Below are positions 38,101-50,100 of a stretch of 64,000 nucleotides of DNA, piece after piece. Origin of the DNA: Sclerurus mexicanus (taxonomy: Eukaryota > Chordata > Aves > Passeriformes > Furnariidae). The position numbers and the translations under genes were made by a program. The first letter of the stretch is position 1, and every line of letters starts with the position of its first letter. Under the pieces are notes generated by a model that was given only the letters and a program-made list of their open reading frames with translations, made no database searches and was not told where the DNA came from. The DNA is taken from NCBI GenBank assembly GCA_013396755.1, contig VWZF01003842.1, positions 1,155,442 through 1,219,441 of the forward strand, read 5' to 3'.

Positions 38101-41100
38101 GCCAAGAGTCCAGAGACTTATTCATAGGAACAGACCAAGAAGTGCCATGTAGTATTTCCTCAGATATCAAAAAAAGCCACTGAAACAGAGAGTGAAACTG
38201 CCCTAAAAAGAGGAGGTGATTCTGCATAAGCATTTAAGCATCACTTTGGCAGCAGTGGCAAAAACAAAGAGAAGAGACAGATACAAGATGCACAACAACA
38301 CAATGAGTGCCAGATGAGAGAAAGTCACATTACAGCTTTATTGATTTAATTGACAGCGTGGCTAACCTAAGCAGTTCCTACACTTTCAGGTCACTTCAGG
38401 TCTCCACTTTTTCTTCTTGTTATCCACATACAACTGAGTATATGTGCAGTGTGCAGCCATGCAACAGAAAGATGGAAAGCTGACCTGGTTTACTAAGTTT
38501 TTTTCAGTTGGATCAATTTCATTATCTAGTTTATGATTAAGCCCAAAAAAAAGATAGTAAACAGTGAAACTGATTATATGGCTCTGTGCTACAGGTGAGT
38601 TAATTAAGAGCTCTTTCACCACCAGGAAAAGGGCAAAGGTTTCTACTTCCTCCCCATCACTCCCTGTAGTTATTTCCTCCCACTCTCCCTGCTTCAGCTC
38701 ACAAACTCACCTGATAAGCCGGTTCATCACAACAATGTGGGAGATGTCAACTGACTTTCCTACTGTTTAAGTAAGCTGAATCAGCTTACCATGCAGAAAG
38801 ATGCACGTCAGAGCCAGTGTGAAAAAAGCACTGGAAGAACACAGCTCGGGAAAGCATACCCTCCTTCAGCAGCAAAAATTTGCACTTTGCATGTGTGATA
38901 TGAACTGTCACATTTCCACTTAGAACAAAGTTAAAACTTTTTTTTAAATGGTTACTTGCAGAGAAACTATGATCTCTTGTGTTGTTTTGGTTTTTTTTTA
39001 AGAGACATTAAAGAAAACAAACACACTGAAAAAGCTTAAACATTTTACCATCAAGTTCACAAAAATGATCCTGTGAATCATCGTATCTTGCCCAGTCAAT
39101 GAAAGCCTCCTTACTTTGGTTACTGAGGGGAGAAAAATACATCTGATTTTAAACTTTTAAATTAACAATAACTTTAAAATTAACATATAAGAGCTAATGA
39201 AAGAAATACAATCCACATATAGCAGTTAACTTGGAACTGAATTTTGAGTTACTGTATCTGAAGCTCAAGACTATATGGAGTTTGTTTGTTAATTGCCCAG
39301 AGATTCAAGCAGGCATCAACTGCAATACTTTCCAAAGTCATTTTCATGTTGACACTACAATTTCACCATCATTACTTGACCAAACTGTGCTTTCTTCAGA
39401 TAGAGCTTGGTAAAATATGTTCATAGAATAAATTTTTAACACTTTTCAAAGTAGTAACTTAGCAGGAATCATCCTATTTTCATGACCTATACTTTCAATG
39501 AAACCTACAATAGTTTCCCTTGCTTTTTACTGGGAGTCTGGATGTCTAAAGCCACTTTGCAAGCTAAATTACTCTATGAATATGATTTTTGTCTTAAGCC
39601 ATTTAAATAATATTGCATTCCACTTATTCTAGCACTTTCAAAGGTGCACTGTACCAGAGAGACAAGTGCTTTGAAGTTCCCACACTGTGAAACAGAAATG
39701 GTGCCAAAAGCTTTCTTCTATGCCTAGGTGCAGCACAGAACTACTGATGCCACACTACTGACAGCAAAATGTTAAGATTGGGAACTCTGCTCCAGGGTGC
39801 AGTGAAGCACCTTGAAATAATGAAAACAACCTATTCCGTTTGATCAAATTAGTATTAGCTCAATTCTACAAACAGAGGTAATTCTACAACAAAATACATT
39901 TCTAACCTTCTGCCAAATCATAACAGGAGACTTTATACTTAGCATTAGGTAAAGAAATCCTCTGGTAATTACTAGCAGGCAAGATTTGATAATCACAAGA
40001 CATACAACAGATAAAGGAAAACCATGAGGATGATGCACTCCTAGGTAGAGAACATGAAGGTTTTACCTACAAAGCACAAACTCTTCCTGCACTTGCAGGA
40101 TCCAGTACCTGCCCTCTCCCAGCTTTAACAGTCTATTCTACTCTCACAAAGCAGGTCTCTTTAGGTCTCCATGTGCATATTCAGTCTCACGTTCTTTTGC
40201 CCTACAGAAGTGGAACAGAGTTAATAGTTCCTTACTTCCCCTAAAAAACCTTGGATAAGGGCTTTACCCAGTTTGGTTTAAAACAACACACACCAGGCAG
40301 AAACAGTTGCTTTTTCATGGCACAAGAAAGTTGCAACATCTCTATCAAGTAGAACCACTGAAATTCGTGGCCAAAGACACTCCACCCCTTCAACGGTGAA
40401 GACATCATTTTTCTATTTTTATTTTTCAAAGGCAGGTAATCTATTAGAATGGTAGGTTTTCTAAATGCCATTTGGCACACTTTTGTACCCAGAGGCAACA
40501 CCATCCTGCAGAATTCCTCCCACCCAACCTTGACAGTGCCATGCAATAGCCAAGATCAGGGAATTGAGCCAAGCCAAAAATAACTTTGCCAACAACCAAA
40601 GTAACTGAAGCTCCCTGATTTGGTTCACTGAATGATCACAAACAGGCATCAGTTCAAGAGTGAGACAGAGCAGGACAAAATCTCTTGATCCAGTACAGTC
40701 ATCAAGAACAAAGAGTAGGAAAAAGGTGGGTTTATTTGCAAATTTCCTCTGACTCTTGATGCCATAAGGCACCTCTTTTAAATAATATCAAAGTGTACTT
40801 TTAACAAAAAAACCCAAAAAACCGAGTCTACTTAACACCTTTACCTTTAGATGTTCTTGCACCATTTCACATTTACTTTCTAATGGGTTATGGAAAGAAT
40901 AAAGAAAAAAACCAGCACATTGCCAAAACCAGACAGACAAAATAAAACACCCCTTACTATTTTTGTACTGTTTATGTAAATCACAGCATACCTTAAGGTA
41001 CTGTTAACTGCTCCCAATTTGTTAGCTTGCTCACAGTCTTCCAATTCTTTGGAATTATTTGCCGCTTTTGAATACTGTAAGAAAGGTCATATTTGATATG

Positions 41101-44100
41101 CAAATTAATTACTTAAAAGCCTCTAAGAAAAAGTGTTGTTTATATGTTATGAAACATCCTAAGCAGAAGGTTTAAGATACTTATTTACAGTCTCATAAAA
41201 GGACCTTGAAAAGCAAGAAGTGTCATACCTATAAACACGCCTTGTATTTTGCAAGTAAAATCATACCCTGAGTTTCATTGAACATTTCAGTAGGTATATT
41301 TATCAGTTTTGGCCATTTTACCCTTATCTTTCATTTAATCCAATTAATTGTCTTGCTTTAGATGTGCACAGGTCTGAAAGAAAGGCTTTTCCAGCTGAAC
41401 TCAAATTTTGTTTATTTTAAAGACAGAATTTAAGTATTTAAGCTGAACTTTGATTCTAAAGTATTTTTTAAAAAGTAATCCACTAAAACAGACTTACTTC
41501 TGGAACACTTCTAAGGAAAACGCTTAAAGAATTAAAGATTAAATTATGCTATTCTACAATAATATGGTTACATTAGCAGGGAACTTAAGTTTGTCAGCTT
41601 AAAGCTCAAAAAGTCTAAGTTTTGGAACATAAAAGGTAGCAACAGTGCTCTCCTAAAAGACAAACAAATGTAATTTCCTCTTTTTCTGTGTTTTTGGATA
41701 GTAAATGATGAATTTTAAAACAAAGAATAATTCATTTCTGAGGACAGACTTGAGGTTAAGATGCCAGGGACAAAGTACCACCCCAATAAGTACTGCAATA
41801 CTTCTCAAAAAAAGAAAGGATTTATTTAAAACTGTTCAGATGAGTAAGCAAGATGACTTGATTTAAAATAATGCATTTGCCTGAACTAATACAAGGGATA
41901 ACAGCAGAACCTACTGAAGGCCAAAGAAGTGAAGGAGACTAAAAAAAACCACAAATAATTCAAACCTTGTTAGGGACCCCAACCATAATAAATATTTACT
42001 CTAGAAGGAACTTCTCACTCAATTTTCTTGGATTTGACATCCATGGAACCTCATTCTTTAGCATCATATGGATGTTAAATGGAAAAATCTGGACAAGGAA
42101 TGGATGTGACCTAGACTGAAACAGATACTGCTGATGAAATAACATACTGAGATGCTGAAGTAAACATTATGCGTGTCTAGAGCTGCAAACCAATCCCTAC
42201 CCTGAAGTGAAAAAAGGTTACTGCCAAGATTATAACCCTAAATTTAAGGTTTCAAATACAATGAACATTCAAGTCTCAAAACATGCTTCCAGCCCTCCCT
42301 ATTCTCCAGTGTTTAACAGCAGCAGCTATCGGATCAGTGCTCTGTGATCCCTGACAAGATCAGGACAAAGAATCTGTTCCTGCCAAGCAGGATCTCCTAA
42401 GAGCAATTTCTGTAGGAAAAAAAAAAAGAAACCAACAAAAAATAGCAGGAAAAAAAGGGAAGGAAGTAAATTACTAAGTTAAATGTTGTAACCTTGAGTT
42501 ACTGCATCCTGTCCCTTGCTTCAAAGATTTATACAGCAGGTGTCACAACAGTTCTTTAATGTCTAGCCTCAAAATGTGTTCATCACTCAAATGAAACAGA
42601 ACTATAGAAAGGGAAATTACTATGGGCCTCTCCAGCACTATTTCAAAAAGCTTGTGTTGATGTCAAGAATTAAAAAGAGATCCTCTATTGCTAAACTGCA
42701 CTCCTATGGAGAAGCTGTGCAAGTCTAACCTTGGTCTTTTGTTGCTAGATGAGCTTTCAAAAGAACTGTTCTCTTCATTGCTCAGCAAACAAAACAAAAC
42801 AAAAAAATCCCCCCCAAAAGCCTAAATAAAGCCAGAAGTTTACAAGCTCCTCTACATTAGAAGAGAAAGGCAAAGGGAAACTGCACAGAAGCCACAGAAA
42901 ACCTCTCCACGGGATTCTACCCCGAGCATATCTACTCAAGAGATTATAACTCTCACTATTAAAAAGATGCCTTTGGTTGTTTTCATCACACATTACCAGG
43001 ATGAAAGAGAGAATGTGGACATGCATGTCCCCCAGAGAAAAAACACTTTAACCCAATACCTTACAGATAAGCCACAAGGCACAAGACTTTCCCTAATGGG
43101 AAATGAGCACAGTACTTGCACAGTCCTTGAAACAAAACACTCATACAAAGATGAATTTGACATTTCCATAAAAGGGATAGTAAATGAGATTGCCAATTTT
43201 TAACTGGCTCCAAGAAAGATTTTTTTTAACTGAACCGTAAGAAGTAAGAAAATGGTGTAGGTAAGATTTTTGTCATCAGGACTGACATTTTTCCTATAGA
43301 AATATTTGCTTCTCAAACAGAAAAGAAGCACATATTCTGTCTTCTGTTGCAGATTCAAGGCGCAGAATTGCCCAATGTTCAGCACTGCAGCTGGTTGTGA
43401 CAATCTACAAGGCAACTCAAAGGAAACCACTGTAGTGAACACACCAGCAAATGACAAGCTCCCAAAGAAGATATCCCAGTTTCTTTATTGTGGTGAAAGA
43501 AAAAGGCAGTTGATTTTTCACTTCCTAAATCCAATTTGATATGCTTATGTGAAGTATCTAAAGAACAGCATAATCTTTGGCTACTAATTAACAACTTACT
43601 TACGGCTCTCAAGATTAATCAATCAGGAAGCTCAAATGCCTACTGGAAGAATCCTTTCTAAAACAGTCTTTAAAGTTTTACAATGCCTCTTTAGGAGGAA
43701 TTATGGTATTCCAGGAGTCAGTATCTACAATCAAGCTTGGGAGAGAAAAGAATCAATGAAAAAGAGAACTGGCAACAGATTATCCAGTTAAAACACACGA
43801 TCTTCCGCCTGGAGACAGTGTCAACTTTCAAAACAACTACTGCTGCCTGTGCTGAAATGGTGAATGACTGACATAAGTCATGTCAGGGAGAAAGATGTTT
43901 CCTCCCTGATTACCAGGAATCTTTAAATGAAGAGGCAGCACTTATGTCAGACTGAGTTAACAATATATGTATAAACAGGAGACTTCTTGACCTAAAGCTT
44001 GGACAGACTTGCCTGCACTGTTCAAGACAGCAGGACACAGAAGTCACCTATTCACCAACTCATGATGAAGTATCCCTCTCAGCTATCTGCGCTAACATTT

Positions 44101-47100
44101 CCTGGCATGACGTCTAGACCTAACTCCAATGGTCATTTATGATACGGTGAACTACACTCAGGCTGCCCAGTGAGGGGGAAAGCGCTGGGGAGGAGGGAGG
44201 TAGGCTAGATAATCAAGAGACAAGTATGAGTCTACGACACAGCCAAGGCATCCAACAGGAAGACCTCTCATTTGGACACCATCATCCCATCAACTGCTAA
44301 GATCCTATTCTTGGGCACTGTGTTGCAGATTTGGTGGTGGGTGAGGGTTATTTGCCTTTCTGCTCTGACCTCTTTTCCTAGGCATACATACCCTCTATTT
44401 TTTTGGCTTTGCTAAGACCACTTGGTGATCTAGGAAGGATGGCTTGGAGAGAAGCAAGCAAAGGCCAACAGCACAGACTTAAGCTTGAACTGACCACTTT
44501 AGCCTAAAATTTCTTTAAAATAATAACCAAATAATCTCTGGACTAATGACCTCCTGAAAATTAGGTAAGGCAAAACTACATGCAACTGTTTGGGCTCTTC
44601 TAATATTAGAGGTTGTGATTATGTATGATTATTAAAAAAGACTGCTCTACCACTGCATCTGTTCATTTTAGCCTATAGCTTTATAGAAGATACCTTGCTC
44701 GGAAATGAATAAACAACTTTGCATTAGGCATTCTGTGGCCATGTACTGCTGTCTCTGGTCATTCTTTGATTCAGTCTGCACCAGCTCTCAAACTATGACA
44801 GACTCAGAACAACATGATAGTACCAGCTATGTCAAACACTATTACATGTAAAGGTAAAAAGGTAAAGCCAACACAGGAACAGATCAGTTATTTTAACTCT
44901 TTCATCAGTATGCCAATACTGAAGGTTCCTACTAAAATGGATTTAAAAAACTCCAAACAAAACAAAACAGAAGACTTAGAAAATAAATGAGTACTTACTT
45001 TATTAGAGCTCCCAGCCTTAATTCCAACAGGTATTTTGCTCTAAAACCAAAAAATATAAAACAGTTTTTACACTGTTCATAGAAATGTTTATACTTGATT
45101 AAAATATACTAATTAAGTGTCATTCCTATAGAGGTCAAAGCAACTTTTTTTTAGAAATAATTAACTTTACCTTCTCAACATATTATATGCAAAACAGTGC
45201 TAGAGCTTAGAAGAGACTTATTCTTGAAGTTATCCACTTTGTTCATAAAATAACTAAGACCTGAAAATACTTTGGTTGTATTTCTACTTTTGGAATGGCA
45301 AAGGATTTTGTAACTTTTATTTAAATTTAATTAATCAATAATCTATTTTTCATTAGTATATATTACTACTATAGTACTAGTCACTGCAAATCAGCAAATT
45401 TTTCAGCCAAAAAATATTTTTCTATTATATATTATTTGATCCATACCTCAGGACAAGGCTCTACATGACAATCTTTGATAGAACAATGGCCATCATCAGC
45501 CCAAAATGGGCATGGTCTCTTCAGGTTGACCTAAACATAAAAAAATAAAAGTTTACAACCAACACTTAGATAAGGCAACTGTAGAAGAAAGAGGCCTCAG
45601 TATCAGAAAATCCTTTAAATTAAAGGAGAGGATACAAGGAAAAACAAGTTATATTTATTTAAGTTTGTGGAGGTTTGGTCCGTCTACTGGCTTCTTTTAA
45701 TAACTCTCTCTCCAAGTGCATAAGCTGAAGCTTGCTGCAGTGGACTTGTTAATGATAATGGTCTTCAGTGAATGAACACAAACACATTCCACATCGAAGA
45801 AAAAGTTAAATCTCTCACTACTAAAGTTTAGTAATTCACAGAAGTGCTTGGACGATTTTGGATTTCAAGCAATAAAAGCAGATTATTTTTAAATGCTAAA
45901 AAGATTCCTCAGTCAACAAAACCCTAACAAGACATTTAGCAGATGGTTCAACTTCTTAGGAGTGATGACAAATATCTTCTAGTTACAGTTCAAATCATGC
46001 TAGCACAGATACAATAAAAGCAGAGATTTTAGCTTGCTTCCCCCCCCATTTCCTCTATTCAATCCACAAGCACCATCCCTAGGGAAAAAAATGCAAAATT
46101 ATTTTTTGCACTTGTTCACTCATCTTTCTCTAAATAAAGTACAAAATAGCTTTGCATTCTACAGTAAGAACTATAACATAAAACTTTCCCTTCCCATCAA
46201 TTTATATGAAAAAAAGACTAGTTAAATTACAACCTTCTTCAAAGTGAACTCTCACAGTAAAAAAATGCTTACACACTGCAAAAGATAGAATTAAGTAGTC
46301 AGTCACTGCTTTTACATAGAGGAACACCGTAAATAAAAGAATATTGCTGTCAAAACTCAAGATTAATTAAAAAAGAACACATGCACATCAAGATATCCTA
46401 GTCCCAGAATGACTGAAGAGCACTAAAAACCAGCACACACACAAACTGAGGTTGTATAACACTTGTACTTTAATCAATACCAATCACGCAGTGACTACAC
46501 AGAACATCGTTCTACTTTCTTCAAAGTCTGAAGTACTGGATTTCATTATTATAATTTACAGTATTACTCAATACTCTTCACAGATTAAAAGCTAGATTCT
46601 TTATCATGAGGTCTCCGTAGCTCGAGTGGTTTGATGTATAAAACTAAACCAACCAAAATTACTTTATTTCTTTCATTGAGAAGTGTTCTACTATCTAGAA
46701 ATCACCCAGCACAATTTCTGCAAGAATTTAGAAAGAAAAGTTTATCTGGCCTTTAAATAAAAACTGCCTCATCCATTCAGTATTATACATTAGGGTTTGA
46801 GTTCTTTTGTGGCTGTTGAACTAGTAACACCATAGAAATACTACTGTGACCATAGTTAGAAAAGTTCACAATCCAAATTCCTACTACAAATTCAATTACT
46901 TCAGGGTTGGAGTGTTTTTACTCCCAGAATGAGTCTATTCCCCCTATGCTGCAGTTGACCCAGATGACCACTGCCTACCTTCACAATTTCCACATCCATT
47001 TACATGTTTAATAGCACTTCCACGATTCTGTGCACGGACATCAAAAAAACTGTTGCTTGTTCAGATGGGAAAGAGTGAAGAACCTTCTGATTTAATTACT

Positions 47101-50100
47101 CAATTGGCTTGCTAAACACAAAGTCTTCCCTGTCTCAACTGAAGTGCTAGGGGAAGTGTGGACTGCACACTGGCCCTTGGAACTGCCCATCTATTAAGAA
47201 GATCACTATAAAAGATGAGGCAGGAAGCAACACACCACTAGAATATGATCTGCAGAACTGCTGTTGAAGTGAAGATTAGCTCTAAATTTGCAGGATGAAA
47301 TTACTGCTGCATGAAACCTTGTATATCTCTTGCTCCTCTTCTTCAAGTACTTTGTTTTGTATCTTTCTATTGCCTCTGGAGAATCTAATTACCACTACAA
47401 TGTGATGGATTAGTACTGAAGTCGCACATATCTTGTTTCTCCTGAAAAGTAAATTTAGGACTATATCTGATAGCAAGAGATTCAGGGTGCAGATACACAA
47501 TACTGCTTACTCAGAATAGAAAGGGAAGAGTCTAGTACTTTTTTCTCCTTCCTCAAATTCTTAACCCCATGAGTTTAATATCTGTATGATTCCAGATCAG
47601 TTAGATAACTTGCTACATCCTGAGGAGAAAAACCCAACAAAACCAACAAAAAACCCCCAACAAGAAACCCTACCAAATGATAAATCCAAACATCAAAACT
47701 AAAAGTTTATCAGGTTAAAAAGATGCCTTGGCCTAACCAAGAGCTGAAAGTAGGGAAGGGGCAGGATAGTCTGCCCTAGAGTAGTGTAACCTCCTTTTTC
47801 CACTGGCAGGCAACAATCTGATTAGCTCAATCAAAATACAACCTCATTTTCAAGTTAGCATATCAGAAAAGAGAAATATTAGGCTTCAAATCTTCTTTTG
47901 CATTTCAGGTTCTAATAGAGAAAAAAAAACGTTTAAAGTCATAAAAAGTGACATTACATACTACCTTAAAATGGAATATTTTTACCTACTTTTCAGAGAA
48001 ATAGCAGTTCTCTAGACAGCAAACACTAAAATCAGAACTAACATAGCAATTTAAAAGGAAATCATAGCAATATTTCCATTTCAAATTACACACATTTCTT
48101 AGAAGACAAGTACTGCATGCTGTCACAAAGTTGCTAATATATGATCCTTTTCTAGATGCAGCAGTACAAAGGGACTATCTTTAAAATTACCACTTATCAG
48201 CTGAATGAAAGCAGTCATGATTTACAGTCACTGACTCTAGGATTAATACAGCAAACAAGACTCATTAACAACATAACTATCAGGGACTGAAAACCTGCTA
48301 CAACCAAATTAAAGAGCTGTGGGTTTCTTATAGACAGCTTAACATAGGCAAGTGGATGTGATCTATAATCCTTCCTATATTTTCTGCATTTTATTGAAAT
48401 TATTCAGGATAATACCGTTATAATTGTACCTTGTAATATCTGAAGTAATCACGTTCTTGCAGTTTCTGTATTTTGGGGAAGATCTTGAAAGTATTGAAGT
48501 CATCAATGCTTTCTATGTCACATAAGCAATCGTCTAGGACTCCTGTGAGCTATTCAAAAAATACATTAAAAAAATTACTTTTAATGTAGAAATAGAATAT
48601 TGGCTACGGAAATATCCTCTAAAGAGAAAAACATGGCAGTTGAAAGTAATACTTGTTAAATGTAGTTCCATTTCAAATATTTTATTTCTTGTCATTAAAA
48701 TGCTCTATAACATACCTTACACAATCGGACTTAGAAAATAAGACATCTTAACACTTTCTTGAGCTTAAGTCCATGTCCAAATGCAGTGCTGAATCAATGT
48801 TAGCCAAATTACTTTTAGCCCTGAATTAGTTGACAGTTTCAGAATATAGAACTTCCTGCAGAATGAGCAACAAAATTTTCCAAACTATGAACACGTGGTA
48901 TAATAGCAGAGTTGCACACCAAGTATTCTCCTACCGAACACTCATGAGTTGAATAGCCTAAAAAAAAAAACCCCTACAGTCACACACTGTCATCCTATTT
49001 TTATACTTCTCAAAGTATAAGAACACTCCACCTAGTTTCTTTAGAAACATGGGGAAAAGAGGTACAGGTACTTCGATGCCCCGGAAGTTTGTAATTTCAC
49101 AGTTAAATTCTACAAACAAATACTAGGAAAATCAGGTGCAGGGATCTATATTGTAATGCTGTAAATCTATCAGAATGTTCCAGGTCTCATCCCTCTTCTT
49201 GTGGCAGGACAGCAAGCTGGTTCGAGGTACTGCACTAGGTTAAGACCACCTCTATGAAAAGCAGCACACACGAGCGCAGAAGTGCTACTGCCAACACACA
49301 GGGGGAAGGTAGAACTGTGATTGTAGCAGAGGACAGGCCCAACTAACTTGTAGAGTAGGTTACAGCAACACTTCTGGTGACAACCTGACAGTCTTACTGA
49401 AAAGTGGAAACGCACAAAGTGTGATTCTGTAAACACTTGAAAGATAAATTTCTAAAAATCTAAACTAACTGCTCCCAATCAAAGCTTCTTAAACAACTAC
49501 AAATGTGTTTGAAAGGCCTTTCAAATATGAGTTTATAGGCTTTAGACCACATCTAAGGATGTGAAACCAAACACTGCTGTTTACTGCTACTATTCTCCAG
49601 ACAGACAGGAAATTTGTTGGCATCCATGATGGCCTAGAAAGCATTTAATATAGAAACACCCACACATCTTATATCTTGCATGGGATTAGAAGAACTTCTA
49701 ACTATTAAAAGGTTATGTGTAAAAGCAGACAAAAATATTTTGTGGCTTTTTTTTTCCTCCACAGATTTCACATAGATGAGATTATGAAATCATCTAATCT
49801 GTTTTATGCATGATAAATCACTCCAGCACTTTACAGAACAGATACCCTTATATAACCAAGCTTGAAGTAAAAGAGCCACTAGAAACCAAATTGTAGGCTT
49901 CTGCTCTTCTGCGAAGCATAAAAGAGGCCTGGAAAATGGATTTCCCCCAACCCTCTGTGAGAATAAAAAGGTGAGGGTACTGCAATAAAGTACTTAAGTG
50001 GAAAATTCACCTTATGTAGACTTATGTACCTTTTCCTGAGGCACTAAATAGGCTGCCATAATTCTGTAAAGTAGATATGGCAATGGAGTAAAACTAATTT

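Larger units (their letters stand above)
33754..40991 (-). other. ERO1B introns 5-10 (cluster of short exons)
   Basis: Non-coding AT-rich DNA between exons 11 and 5, apart from exons 6-10 listed separately. No interspersed repeat was recognised. The very short intron 7 (37090-37179, 90 nt) contrasts with the 1-2 kb introns around it. Confidence 0.8.
41075..48429 (-). other. ERO1B introns 2-4
   Basis: Non-coding DNA between exons 5 and 2, apart from exons 3 and 4. Intron 4 (41075-44998) and intron 2 (45531-48429) are the larger ones. I saw no repeat family or further exon; open frames near 42775-43612 are short and unlike known proteins. Confidence 0.8.

Noticed and set aside
42775..43612. 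Cluster of overlapping 70-85 codon frames on both strands
   Set aside because: Located in ERO1B intron 4 with no homology, no conserved motif and no splice signals.
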